Shown piece after piece: positions 1 through 10,793 of a stretch of DNA of 64,000 bases. Position numbers and translations under genes: made by a program. Below the pieces are notes generated by a model. That model ran no database searches. It saw only the letters and a list, made by a program, of their open reading frames with translations, and was not told where the DNA came from. Origin of the DNA: Loripinus fragilis (taxonomy: Eukaryota > Mollusca > Bivalvia > Lucinida > Lucinidae); assembly GCA_964019695.1 (NCBI GenBank), contig OZ026531.1, forward strand, positions 12,614,593 to 12,678,592, in the 5' to 3' direction. How positions within the stretch are numbered: the stretch's first letter is position 1; each line of letters opens with the position of its first letter.

Positions 1-1059
1 GAGCATGTCAAAACAATGGCTAATTTGGGTTACGGTTATACACGCAGCGAAGTTGTCAGCCTTGCTTCAAAATTTGCTGTGGACATTGGGAAGCGGGAAG
101 AGGGAAGCGGTGAACTTAGTATGCCTTGGTACTATAACTTTATAAAACGATGGCCCGAATTGCATAGTGTAAAACCCCAAAGTTTGTCAGAACTTCGTGC
201 TAGGGCAGCTTCAAAAGATAACATTGATACTTACTATGTGGAATTGGACAGAATACTCACACTTTATAACTTGAAAGATAAACCATATTGTATCTATAAC
301 GTTGATGAAAAATGTGTAATGATAGGTGCTGGAAAAATTCCCAATATAGTGGCCCCTAAAGGATGTAAGGCTCAAACAGTAACATCTGAAAGGGGTCAAA
401 ATGTTACAGTCATAGGTTGTGGTAACGCAGGGGATGCTTCTATCCCTCCTTATCTGATATTTCCTGGGAAAAGAATGCTTCCTCAGCTTTTGAAAGATGC
501 AACACAAGAATGTGATGGTGCCGTCAGTATTACTGGAAAAGGATATTCAAATACGGATATATTTTCAACTTATGTCAAATCACATTTCTTCAAGTATGTT
601 CAAGGAAGAGACCCTGATCAGTATGTTATACTTATGTATGATGGTCATAGAAGTCACATTTCTTTAAGTTTAATTGAATGGGCCAAACAAAATAAAATTA
701 TATTATTTGTCCTACCACCTCATACGTCGCACATACTACAGCCAATGGACGTTGGTTGTTTTGGTCCGTTTGAAGTACTATACCAAGCTGAAGTTAAAAA
801 ATTTACCAGACAAAAAGCTGGCACATCTGTAACAAGGTATGACATATGTGGTCTAGTATGTAAAGTGTATGACAGGGCTTTGCAAAGTGATAACCTCAGG
901 GCAGCATTCAGAAAAACAGGTATCTACCCATTGGAAAAAACAGTTGTATCAGAACATCAGCTAATGCCCAGTTTGGTATTCAAAGGAAAACAAAATGAAC
1001 TTGTGACTGTAAATGAAGATGAAAATTCTGAAAAAATAATAATAACATTCTTAGATTAG
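1..1059 (+). pseudogene. pogo/Tigger-like DDE transposase, N-terminally cut by window edge
   Basis: Numbering from the ATG at 16, although the frame is open upstream and the true start is outside the window. Residues 1-60 look like the end of the helix-turn-helix/CENP-B-type DNA-binding region (motif PWYYNFIKRWPEL). The DDE_1 catalytic domain follows, with the acidic triad visible as NVDE (D97), YDGHRSH (D209) and LQPMDVG (D245). The last two aspartates are separated by 35 residues, as in pogo-type DDD enzymes. The LPPHTSHILQPMDVG block is highly characteristic of this family. The frame ends in a stop just after an A-run near 1030-1036, while the family C-terminus continues in another frame downstream, so the stop is best read as a frameshift. 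The family catalyses DNA cleavage and strand transfer of its own transposon. Family identity is confident; activity of this copy is unlikely. Confidence 0.85.
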
Positions 1060-1675
1060 AAAAAGCCAGTGGTTTCTTACAGAAAAGGGGTGGGGACATT
1101 TTAAAGGCTGCGACACTTGCAAAAAAACCTCCAAGAAACATAAGTACAGTTGTGGCTGGTAAAGCCATAACTGAGGATGAGGTGTTTGTAAAAATTCAAC
1201 AGTACAAAAGTGTCAGCGAACAAACAAAAACGAAAAGTTCCAAAAATCAAACAAATACAAAATGCCACACAAGTGTCACCCCAAAAGAACCAAACACTGA
1301 AAGTCAACAACCAAGTACATCGGGGATTATGGTTAAAATAAATCTGCAATATTTTCAGAAGGGTTATCAGAAACGGATACCGATGATGAAAGCCCTTCTG
1401 AAAAGTGCTGCATATGCCAAAGGATTGAACCCCCACAGTTGAGGGATCTCCCTTATATAGCATTTGTAAATTGGGCAATCTGTGACAGATGTCCTCATTG
1501 GGTGCACCTAAAATTCTGCATCCCACAACGGGTGGTAAGGAAGGACACTGTCATAGTTTGCCCTCACTGTTCATTAATATCATTTTCAATGATGTACTTG
1601 GTTGTTGACTTACTTTCAGTGTCATATATACCTGTTTTTAGAAGGATAGTGATGGTTGAAAATAAAAAAAATTGA
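1050..1675 (+). pseudogene. frameshifted C-terminal extension of the transposase with PHD-like zinc finger
   Basis: After the transposase stop, a protein-like sequence continues in a second frame from about 1050 to 1332 (lysine-rich linker, including GKAITEDEV). It then moves to a third frame from about 1337 to 1675. The third segment carries a cysteine/histidine cluster (CCICQ, then CDRCPHWVHLKFC, then CPHC) spaced like a PHD/RING-type zinc finger, ending at the TGA of 1673-1675. Such fingers could bind chromatin or DNA, but that role is inference. The switch points lie near short A-runs, so they look like indels, not introns. The linker/finger assignment to the same original protein rests on order, spacing and the absence of other start sites. 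Confidence 0.6.
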
Positions 1676-1680
1676 ATAAA

Positions 1681-2943
1681 ATATAGAAAAAAAGATGAGA
1701 AATTATTTTCTTTACACAAAAATCAAACACAAAACCATGAGAAAATCTCTGTTCATTAAAATGACAAAAATATTAGCCTCTGCTCATTACATATATTGAA
1801 ATTTTTATTTCTTTTACCCTCTATGGGGCCTCTCATTTCAGGTCAACCAGAGTTGTCGAACTTACCTTACTAAATCCAAGATGGTGGGAAAACGGGTGTG
1901 CTTAAAAATTCGATGTTTTGGGAAGTAAACAAACATATTTTGATGGTCCTAGTTATCATATGTCATTGTAAAAGGTTTAAACTTCACCATAAGACCATTT
2001 TCTGGACGGATTATTATATATTTTTCTTACCGCATAGCCGTAAGTGCTTACGTTGGCGAAAACCGATTATTCCAGTATACTGAGAGAATATAGGATACAG
2101 CGGACGTTAGTCTTATGTTTTCGTGTGTGTTGTAAAAAGGAGGAGGTGGGACTCTGAGCGATTTAAATGTATTTCTGAAAAACATATCTTCCAGTGACCA
2201 ATTCGCTAGCCGTTTGAAGCTATTATAGCTGAAAGCTATATGCCTGATTCTCATAAGTTCGTACATTACCATTGGATTCGTGTATATATAAATCACGCTC
2301 GCGCGGAAATAGCGCGTGTCGGAATTTCAAAAGCAAGAAAAAAATCATCTGCATCAACAATGAGGAAAAACCCGGTATAAAATTGATCAAATCTTGCTGA
2401 ATACTGTGTAAACTTGTTAAGCACATGGTATTTAACATTAAAAATCTTACTTGCACGCGAGAAAATTCTTTAATTCCAATTATTCCAGTGCAAATTCAGC
2501 TCGTCTGTCAAATTTCAGCCATCTTGCAAGATCACGTCACCTTATCATGATTTTAAAGAGGCTGTCTAGACAAGTATACTTCAGCAAAAAGTTGAGACCA
2601 TTTCAAGTCACTTCCAATTAAAATCCAATTAAATGACTGTGATGATTCATTATGGATGTCTGAGAGTCACATGTATATTTGCTGTGGTGAGTAACTACTA
2701 GAAATGACATTGTCCTCTGTCCACACTGTCACCAATACATTCAAATCACCCTTAAGTTTTTATTATTTCACAAGTATAGAAAAAAAATTATTCCCTCCAT
2801 AGAGCCTCTATTTAGCATCGACCACTCAAAATGCACGAACCCATTGAGAAGCTTCTAGATGACTCGGAGCAGGCATGGTGACTCATTTTAAGGTAGATTG
2901 TTTACAATGTTGAACGAGTTGGAAAACTTTTGAGTTTGTTAGT
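1681..2943. other. non-coding, no gene seen
   Basis: AT-rich sequence with only short random open frames and no recognisable protein motif, RNA gene or tandem array. It may include the unrecognised 3' end of the pogo-type element. Confidence 0.5.
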
Positions 2944-4233
2944 CAGGTTGGGAACACTTCTATTTTGGTCTATTATAGATCAATTGATCTAAAATAGACC
3001 GATTTGTCTTCTTAAAAGCTGCTTTAAGCACTGAAATAATGCTTTATATGCTCTGCGGAGCTGTTGCCAAAAAATTGCAAAATAATTCTCCAGGCAAACT
3101 GTAGCCTTTGTTGATGCGATCTTGATGATGTAAAAGTTTTGATTTTTCATCGTGGAAATTTTTGTAGAAAACCCTTTTTTTATAAATTTGTCTGCTGATT
3201 TTGTTAATAATTCAGTTTAACAGATGAACATTCAATAAATGCTGCTGAAGTTTCCGGACTTCTTGAGACCAACATGTACACTGCCATTTCTGCGGTCTTT
3301 CTTTGGCCCAGTCAAGATAATGGGGTCGATTGGGCTGCTGCAAATCAAATTTTCCCATAACAGCATCCAAATGTATGGTGGCCAATAAGTGTCATGCATA
3401 TTTAGACAAATGGGTTTACAGTTAATATACAGTGCATAATTCAATTATCTTTGGTATACAATTGCATAAGTTTAAGTTTGGTTCCATTTATGTATTTATT
3501 CTAAAACTCATGAATTTTATTCTCCTGATATATTTTTATCTAGTATTTTGTTTCTGTGTCAAAATTTCAACTTTTTCTCAGACAAAAATATTATTTCAAT
3601 ATTTTTTAGTTGCCTCCCTTGACATGCTTTCAAGTATGTGCTTTTTAAAACAATACAAGCAAAAACATGTTTTATGCAATTCTTAAAATTTGAACTGGGA
3701 CATTCAAAACCCATAGAAAGAGAGTCCTATTGACTCCTGTAACGCAAACCTTAAGGAAAACCCTGAACTCGCACACAATAAAGACTGTTTTCTCAAAAAG
3801 CTACAATTTTCTCTGTATATGAATGTCATTTATTTGCCTTCATACTTTTGGATGCTGTTAAGGGGGAAAAAAGCGATTTGCAGCGGAACAAGTGACCTTA
3901 TTATCATCTTTAAACCCAGAAATGACAGTGTGCATGTTATTCTCAAGAAGTCTATAAGAAATAGCATTATTTACTGAAAATTCATCTGTTAAATTGAATT
4001 TTTTACAAAATCAGCAGACAAATTTATAAAAAAAGGGTTTTCTACAAAAACTTTTACACCATCAAGATCGCATCAACAAAGGCTACAGTTTGGCTGGCGA
4101 ATTATTTTGCAAGTTTTTGGCAACAGCTCCGCAGAGCATATAAAGCATTATTTCAGTGCTTTTAAGTAGACAAATCGGTCTCTTTTAGATCAATTGATCT
4201 ATAATAGACCAAAATAGAAGTGTTCCCAACCTG
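2944..4233. mobile_element. 1.29-kb element with ~0.28-kb terminal inverted repeats and 5-bp TSD
   Basis: The left arm (about 2944-3240) begins CAGGTTGGGAACAC. Its reverse complement forms the right arm (about 3967-4233), which ends GTGTTCCCAACCTG. Both arms also carry the AGATCAATTGATCTA palindrome and a shared block around GCTCTGCGGAGCTGTTGCC. The element is flanked by a perfect 5-bp direct repeat TTAGT (2939-2943 and 4234-4238). The ~0.73 kb between the arms holds only short frames; one on the minus strand (3232-3444) has no family I recognise. This is a DNA transposon or a non-autonomous derivative. A 5-bp duplication with CAGG ends does not point clearly to one superfamily. Confidence 0.8.
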
Positions 4234-4238
4234 TTAGT

Positions 4239-5099
4239 TGATATTTCACATGTTAGTGTTTTGTTTGCAAAAATATTCCTTGCTGATACTTTTCCCTAAA
4301 TGCGTATGCGCTACACTCAAAATTTAACATGCACGAATCTTTGTTTGTTTGTTTGTTTGCTTTACGTCCCAAGTCAACAGCTATGGTCATTGCGGGACGG
4401 TCAGTTCACCTAACCACACTTTTTCCTGGGCAGGCTTGAACAAGCGGTTAACCAGTAATTCGTGCACATACTTTCGCTACTAACTGACAACAACCTTTCT
4501 TGAATAAATCAGCGGAAGGGAGGAGAATGACCGTAGAAATTATTTCATGATTCATGCACGAATCGGCGAGTAAACAGCATAATATCTTATCTTAAGGAAC
4601 CCTCTTACACCGAATGGTGGTGGTCCGACAAATCAGCGGACGAACTTTAAGAAACAAAGAAGAAGTGGCTTTTAGGCTTTTCCCCAACCTGTTTACTTTA
4701 GCTGTTTAGTAAATTAGCGCCAGGCCCCTTCCAGAATTATTCATGGTCAACTTGCCCGAAGTATCAGTATAGCTGAATAAACGATACACCCAAGAAAATG
4801 GAAGACTAAAAAGCTGGTAAATTCAACTTACATTTGTTGGCTCTGATCTTGGAATCTATGTGATCTTAAGATGGACTATGGTTGAACTTGGAATTCCAAA
4901 TTCAAAGACGTGATCTTAAGATCAACAGCGGAAATTCAAATGTATTCGTTGGATCGAATGCGACAATACAACATTATTTCCAATATTTGTTAATTTGTTT
5001 CTATGCTTTTTTTTTACCTTACATCAGATAAATGTTTAAAATGGCTAATTGAATACTGTTATTATCATTAGCATTGTGTTAGATCTAGTTTCCGTGAGT
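4239..5099. other. non-coding with a minus-strand SINE-tail-like fragment
   Basis: Between 4339 and about 4480, a (GTTT)n run is followed by GCTTTACGTCCCA and a GC-richer stretch. This resembles the reverse complement of the 3' half of the SINE at 48691-48895 (GGGACATAAAG...AAACAAAAC). No tRNA-like head is present. The rest (4481-5099) shows no gene. Confidence 0.35.
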
Positions 5100-5108
5100 T
5101 AAACTAAA

Positions 5109-5262
5109 GGCAGTGGCTAGAGGTACGGATCCGTACCCCTAGCCTGGGAGTCTAGGGATACGGATCCGTACCCCTAGTCTCGGAGGCTAGGGGTACGGAC
5201 CCGAACCCCTAGTATATTCTACCAAGTCAGGCTACAGGTACAGACATATAACCCTGATGAGA
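5109..5262 (+). repeat. left palindrome-array arm of outer element
   Basis: Three tandem ~30-bp palindromic blocks centred on TACGGATCCGTA-type cores (one core degenerate, CGGACCCG), each flanked by CTAGCC/GGCTAG. A unique stretch follows, ending CTGATGAGAA. The same blocks in reverse order and orientation occur at 7230-7366. The clustered palindromes could be binding sites for a dimeric transposase, or foldback structures; this is inference. Confidence 0.75.
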
Positions 5263-5435
5263 AATTCTAAATTATCATGATGATAAGTGTTAGAAAGTAC
5301 CTTGTCGTTATGTTATGAAATAGCAATCCAGTAAGTCGCCATTTGCAGTGTGGGATAACTCTGTATAGTAAATATAAAAACGAAACACGAATTCGGATTT
5401 TGAACAAGCGGTGCGGGATTTATGTTGTGTTGTTG

Positions 5436-5436
<1 letters not shown>

Positions 5437-5487
<51 letters not shown>
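5437..5487. repeat. (ATT)n microsatellite
   Basis: About 16 consecutive ATT/TTA triplets, preceded by a short (GTT)n run. Confidence 0.95.
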
Positions 5488-5488
<1 letters not shown>

Positions 5489-6248
5489 ATAAAATCAAAT
5501 TAAACTTGTTATTAATGATTTGTTTTTGCTGTTTTCACTTTCGGTTTGTTCATTAGCGAGGGTGCGAACAACATTCTGTGATTAATTGGTCGGCATGACG
5601 CACTACAAAGGCATCTTTTAACTTAAAAGAACAAATTAGAATGATTGGCTGAACATTTTAATGCCCAACCTCACAGACATCAGAAGAACGTCCTTAATTA
5701 TCCTAATCCGTACAAACAGTATCTAGACCTATAATTATACATGTATAATAATTATTTGATGTAACCGCCTAATTCTCGCTGCTCGTTTATAAAACTCCCA
5801 AGAAAATTATGTTCAGTCTCACTTTGCATGCGTGGGCCCAGGAATTTTCGTCAGGGTGGTCCAGGTCAGTCTGACAAAAAAGCTCTGACAACGTTTTTTT
5901 AGGCATCAGCTTATTTCACAGAAGTCAAATGGTCAATTTCAAAGAAATCTATCATATTTCAAGGTTCCAGAGGGGGTCCAACATTGTACAGGTGGGGTCC
6001 AACTTTTTCCTGGGGAGGGGGGGGGGGGGGGGTCAATTGCTTATTCCCTATAGAAACCCATATAACTTGTGATTTTCCAGGGGGGTCCGGACCCCCTGCC
6101 CCCCACCCCACCCCCTGTGGATCCGCACTTGCTTTGTCAAAATGGCTAAAACGCTGAAATAGGGAAAAAGTTTGAGGACTTTTCCTCTTTAGAAATTGCC
6201 ATCCAGCAGTATCAGAAGGAAGAAAATGCTCAATTCTTTAGACGCCAA

Positions 6249-6437
6249 AAACTTACCTTAAAAGTGATAGAAAATAAATTTTACACACCGTCCGTCCGTC
6301 TGTCCGTTCGTCAGTCAGTAAAATTTTATTATTTGTTTTCGTGCTCAGAAGCAACATAAGTACCTTAAGGATCTAAAAAATATTAAGTTTGTCCATAAAT
6401 CTAAAGGTCCTAACAAATAAACCTAGCCAGCACACAA
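6249..6437. repeat. direct repeat copy 1 (~190 bp)
   Basis: Paired with 6636-6825. The unit includes GTGATAGAAAATA, a CCGTCCGTC run, GTTCGTCAGTCAGTA and AACAAATAAACC, and ends CCAGCACAC. The copies are about 387 bp apart with many substitutions. The CCGTCC runs are typical of dispersed repeats elsewhere in this window. Confidence 0.7.
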
Positions 6438-6635
6438 TGTCGGATCAATATCGTTCCGCTAGCAAAACGCCATTCAAATGGTATTTCGCTGGCGGGCCGA
6501 CCCTTGCCCGCTTTTTTTATGTTTAGTTTTGATGTTAGTTTGATATAATGCGTAAATCAACTATTATATTTTCAGATACACATTTTTGGTGCGCAAAAGA
6601 GTCTTCACGATGAAACGGTTCTTTTGAGCACCAAA

Positions 6636-6825
6636 AACCTTACGTTAAACGTGATAGAAAATACAATTTTACACACCACCCGTCCATATGTCCGTTCGTC
6701 AGTCAGTATAATTTTTTTTTTTTTTTTTTGTGCTTAGAAGTAACATAAGTACATTAAGGATCTAAAAAATATTAAGTTAATCCAAACGTCTAAAGGTCCA
6801 AACAAATAAACCCAGCCAGCACACT
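6636..6825. repeat. direct repeat copy 2 (~190 bp)
   Basis: Second copy of the unit at 6249-6437, with an expanded poly-T tract in the middle. Confidence 0.7.
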
Positions 6826-7229
6826 TACTTAGTTATAGAGTACAGGTGAGCTTATTTGACACTGCTCACTCATCTCACTCACCAGCTGCCAACGAGTGGT
6901 TAATTGGTTACTTTAATTGAAGATGAGAAGATAATTGCTGGTGAGAAGATAATTGATTTGTTACAGGTGATTTTTTCCTTTACTCATGGTCTGTTAAGGA
7001 TAAGAAAAAAATATATATTGATTTATGTTCTTTTTTTTTAACTTTACCGTTATTTTTTAACCCTTTTGTATAAGCTTGTACTTGTTTGAATTATATATAT
7101 ATATATATGACATATGACGTCACAGTAAATAGAGTAGCTTCCCTTTATCGATCAAAGCTGGCGGACAAAACAAATGTAAAACTTCAACACGAGTTTTTGT
7201 TTAATTAAGCTATATTAATCATGATAGCT

Positions 7230-7366
7230 TCTCATCAGGGTTATATGTCTGTACCTGTAGCCTGACATGGTAGAATATACTAGGAGTACGGATCCGTACC
7301 TCTAGCCTCCCAGGCTAGGGGTACGGATCCGTATCCCTAGCCTCCCAGGCTAGGGGTACGGATCCG
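7230..7366 (-). repeat. inverted copy of the left palindrome-array arm
   Basis: Reverse-complement copy of about 5127-5262, with three GGTACGGATCCGTACC-type palindromes separated by CCTCCCAGG spacers. Its inner edge runs directly into the long inner TIR at 7347. Confidence 0.75.
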
Positions 7367-8140
7367 CGGTGACCCTAAAATGCGTAAAGGACTCCTTTTC
7401 GCGTAAAGGACTCCTTTTCGCGAAAAGGAGTTTTATTTTTGCGAAAAGGATTTTTATTATGGCTAAAACTAGATATTAGGATTATGTTTGATATTTTATA
7501 TTATAAAACTGAAGTTAAACGATATTGATCTATCAATATATGCAGTAGCAATCGCTTTTGAAACGATATTTCACGGAAATGGCAGAAATATGACTAACGG
7601 AAAGGAGTTTCATTAGTAAGAAAAGGACGTTGTATCTGATCTATTTTGTTTTCTTATATATTTATTTAATTATTTATTTATTTGAATTGAATAATAGGAA
7701 GCAAGCAGATATCTTTTGTTTAAAAATACAATCCGAAAACACCTGTGTACGATACATTTTATAGCCTTGCCAAAAGGACTGTCGATACCGTCTGAGACTA
7801 TGTATGAATATCCATGTCCGTTTGCATGCTATTCTTTTTAAGGAATACAGAATAAATTAGTATTGTCTGAATAAATCAAATCTCAAGATGTCGAATATTG
7901 AGTATTTGAGACAATTGCACCATAAAATGTTGAATTGGAAAAGGACTCAATTCTGCGTAAAGGAGTTTTATTCTTACGAAAAGGACCTCGTTTTTCGGTT
8001 TTGCGTAAAGGACTTGATCTTCATATATTACGTTCACGAAAAGGCCTGGACGATTTATAATGCCTGGTAATAAATAACTTCCCTGAGTTATATTTATAAA
8101 TGATCTTAATAGGTTAGCTATTTGCGAAAATGAAGCATAA
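7347..8140 (+). repeat. left long inner inverted repeat (~0.8 kb)
   Basis: Inverted partner of 15856-16700. It begins GGCTAGGGGTACGGATCCG, then GGTGACCCTAAAATGCG. It contains many copies of a short motif of the form GCG(T/A)AAAGGA(C/G)T in both orientations. A short frame (7888-8070) reads MSNIEYLRQLHHKMLN and is mirrored in the other arm (minus strand 15909-16118). This may be chance conservation inside a TIR or the remnant of a coding end. Confidence 0.85.
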
Positions 8141-8213
8141 GCACATCGAGATATTGATACGTTATCACGTTTAAGGTTCCTTTTGGATTTTTTTTCAGAC
8201 TTGCCTGCAAAGG

Positions 8214-8621
8214 CAACATTTTTTATTAATTAACAAAAATAGGTAAGTTTTGAAGGCTAAAATATGCCCTAGAATGCATTAAATTGCACCATTTTTTTTT
8301 TCAAAAAAAAATCCGGGGGGGGGGGGGGGGGTGGGGGGGCAATCCCGGACCCCCTAGCATGTCTTAGCGCCTTCCGCACTCGCAGGAAAGTACTTCATGT
8401 TTCAAATATGATGAAATTATTTGATGACATTTTTTATTAATTAACAAAAAATAGGTAAGTTTTGAAGGCTAAAATATGCCCTAGAATGCACCAAATTGCA
8501 CCATTTTTTTTTCAAAAAAAAATCCGGGTGGGGGGGCAATCCCGGACCCCCTAGCATGTCTTAGCGCCTTCCGCGCTCGCAGGAAAATACTTCATGTTTC
8601 AAATATGATGAAATTATTTGT
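8214..8621. repeat. two ~200-bp tandem copies with poly-G/poly-T tracts
   Basis: A unit running from ATTAATTAACAAAAATAGG through GGGCAATCCCGGACCCCC to ATGATGAAATTATTTG occurs twice head to tail (about 8214-8424 and 8425-8621). The copies differ mainly in the length of a G-tract (near 8316-8338 in copy 1). This block is missing from the right side of the outer element. Confidence 0.8.
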
Positions 8622-9433
8622 ATTTTGTGGCATGTTGAAAGGAAAACGAGAAGCTCGAATCATCTCCTACAAGTAAATATTATGCCAAGTTAAAGCATTC
8701 AACGGCAACTTAGTTACCGATAAGATAAACTACAGAAACGGCCAATGGAGATTTATATTTCGTCATTCCGTCCACAATCATCTGCTTTTAATAATAGGGT
8801 TAGCTAAACACCATTTTTGAGCGTATAATTGTTAATATTTTCTTACCCATCAATTTTAACTTATGTTTTGGTTGCTACCCACAATATAAGATTTTTTTTC
8901 GTTAGGCGCTCTTAACTATATAAAGGCTTGTTTAAATCTAATGTCGTCTGCTGATAGCATTTATAATACGTTTGAGCCCAGATAAAATGTTGGGCCTGGT
9001 CTAGATAACTCATGTTTGACACAAGCACACCTTGTTAGGTTAATATGTTAATTGGCCATGCTTATTGTCAATGTGTCAAAGAATGTGATAAGCTATTCTA
9101 ATCCGTTTATTCTGATTGATTTTGAGCAGATGGACTTTAATTGGGGACACACGTGCGATATGCACAGCTAGCTAGTAGGGCTAGACGCATAAAATATTTT
9201 CTTCATATGCATGTACATGCCGCCAGCAGTGACGCTCTTGCGAGAATGTGCATTTGTACAGGCTCGACTTAGCCTTCGCTGCTCGCATGTATGTAAGCTC
9301 TATTGAATTAAACTGTCTCGCCCACAAAGATTCATAGATAGCTTCTTGCATCTTCTGGTCCGGTCTAATTGTTATTGCTGATAACACTCGGATCATGATT
9401 ATGTTGCAGAGGGTACGAGTCTTAAAACTGGCG
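8622..9433. other. non-coding part of outer element left of the Polinton
   Basis: No recognisable gene. A 71-codon minus-strand frame at 9181-9396 has no family I recognise. The last six bases (9428-9433, CTGGCG) are the left target duplication of the Polinton. Confidence 0.5.
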
Positions 9434-9990
9434 AGTAGTAATGGATGCCACTCTGGGTACCGGGATTTTTAAGCCTGAAAAGAACTTAGAATTTTTCAGG
9501 CTTAAAAATCCCAGTACCCAGAGATGGCTATCCTGGTAGGCTTGAGTGACTAGCTGTGAATAACTTAGTTTATTTTTGGGATTATTCTAGCTGGGGCCTA
9601 TGATTATGATAGTTTCCTGGGCTATTGAGAAATAACTTAGTTTATTTTTGGGATTATTCTAGCTGGGGGCTGTGATTGTGATAGTTTCTTGGGCTATTGG
9701 GGAATAACTTAGTTTATTTTTGAGGTCTCTTCTGGTTGGGCCTATAATTATGATAGTTTCCTGGGCTGTTGGGTAAATAACTTAGTTTATTTGTGAGCTA
9801 TTCTGGTCTATGACTGTGATTATGATAAGCTCCTGGTCATATCCACTGGTTGGGTTGTGATTATAATAGTTTCCTGGGCTTTTGGGGAATAAATTAGTTT
9901 ATTTTTGAGGTCTTTTCTGGTCAGGTCTATGATTATGATAGTTTCCTGGGCTATTGGGAAATAACTTAGTTTATTTGAGGTCTCTTCTGG
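9434..9990 (+). repeat. Polinton left TIR with subterminal tandem units
   Basis: 557 bp matching the reverse complement of 15019-15575. The outer ~90 bp hold a perfect-looking hairpin. The rest consists of diverged ~60-70-bp units, each with AATAACTTAGTTTATTT, a GATTATGATAG-like box and TTTCCTGGGC. Similarity stops near 9990. Confidence 0.85.
9452..9522. repeat. terminal hairpin of the Polinton, left
   Basis: A stem of about 30 bp: TCTGGGTACCGGGATTTTTA pairs with its near-exact reverse complement ending GTACCCAGA, around a ~10-base loop. It starts 18 bp from the element tip and is mirrored at 15487-15557. Confidence 0.85.
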
Positions 9991-10154
9991 TTGGGCCTAT
10001 AATTATGATAGTTTCCTGGGCTGTTGGGTAAATAACTTAGTTTATTTGTGAGCTATTCTGGTCTATGACTGTGATTATGATAAGCTCCTGGTCATATCCA
10101 CTGGTTGGGTTGTGATTATAATAGTTTCCTGGGCTTTTGGGGAATAAATTAGTT
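9726..10154 (+). repeat. 174-bp direct repeat inside and beyond the left TIR
   Basis: 9726-9899 and 9981-10154 are near-identical direct copies running from TCTCTTCTGGTTGGGCC to AATAAATTAGTT. The second copy lies beyond the TIR match and abuts the truncated PolB fragment. It therefore marks a deletion/duplication breakpoint at about 10154. Confidence 0.8.
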
Positions 10155-10793
10155 CAAAGTGAAGCTAAGGAACGTGGTATTGAAATCAAACATGCATTGA
10201 ATGGTGGTGAACAAAGAATCAGTGGACATTATGTGGATGGCTACCATGAAGAATCTCGAACTGTATTTGAATTCCATGGATGTTACTGGCATGGATGCCC
10301 TACTCATTTTCCAGACAGAAACAGAGTTCAACATCATCAGTGTTTGACCATGCATCAGTTGTATATTTTGACCATTGGCAAGAAAGAAGAGTTACAAAAA
10401 GCAGGATATCAGGTGGTGGAGCTTTGGGAATGTGACTATGACAAGAGATGCAAGGAAGATCCAGACTTTAGATCTTTGGTGGACTCAGAATTTACAAACT
10501 TAGACCCTTTGAGGCCAAGAGATGCTTTATTTGGTGGAAGGACTAACTCAACCAAACTCTATCAGGAAATCGATGAATCCTCCAATGAAGAAATCAAGTA
10601 CATAGATGTGTGTTCACTCTATCCAACTATTTGCAAGTACGGACAGTTTCCACTTGGTCATCCTACCATCTATTCTCAAGAGAACATTGATAAAGACAAC
10701 ATCAGACAGTACTGTGGATTGATCAAGTGTAAAGTACTACCACCCACCAATTTGTACCATCCTGTACTTCCACAGAAATGCAGTCAGAAATTG
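10149..10793 (+). pseudogene. polB: protein-primed DNA polymerase B (Polinton PolB) fragment
   Basis: About 215 residues of a family-B, protein-primed DNA polymerase of the Polinton type. The segment has the pre-polymerase block with VDGYHEE and VFEFHGCYWHGCP, then DALFGGRTNSTKLY, then polymerase motif A as YIDVCSLYPTICKYGQFPLG. The motif A aspartate is one of the two catalytic metal ligands. The N-terminal 3'-5' exonuclease and the downstream motifs B (KxxxNSxYG) and C (DTDS) are absent. There is no ATG: the frame opens out of the subterminal repeat. The complete protein is usually over 1000 residues and copies the viral genome. This remnant cannot be a polymerase. On the 3' side it is fused in frame to the small virion protein, probably through an internal deletion. 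Confidence 0.85.

Larger units (their letters stand above)
1..1680 (+). mobile_element. pogo/Tigger-type DNA transposon, 3' part, decayed
   Basis: The left window edge cuts this element: the transposase frame is already open at base 1, five codons before the first ATG at 16. It covers a transposase catalytic domain, a linker shifted into another frame, and a C-terminal cysteine-rich finger in a third frame. AT-rich non-coding DNA follows the last stop at 1675. I could not define a right terminal inverted repeat, so the end is nominal. Tc1/mariner-superfamily elements move by cut and paste into TA sites. With at least two frameshifts this copy should not make a complete enzyme. Confidence 0.8.

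Noticed and set aside
7888..8070. Mirrored short frames in the inner arms as a gene pair (with minus 15909-16118)
   Set aside because: The conservation follows from the inverted repeat itself; only about 60 codons and no motif.
9181..9396. 71-codon minus-strand frame left of the Polinton as an integrase remnant
   Set aside because: No zinc-finger or DDE motif visible, and it lies outside the Polinton boundary.
10149..10355. Minus-strand frame opposite PolB
   Set aside because: Shadow of the real plus-strand PolB reading.
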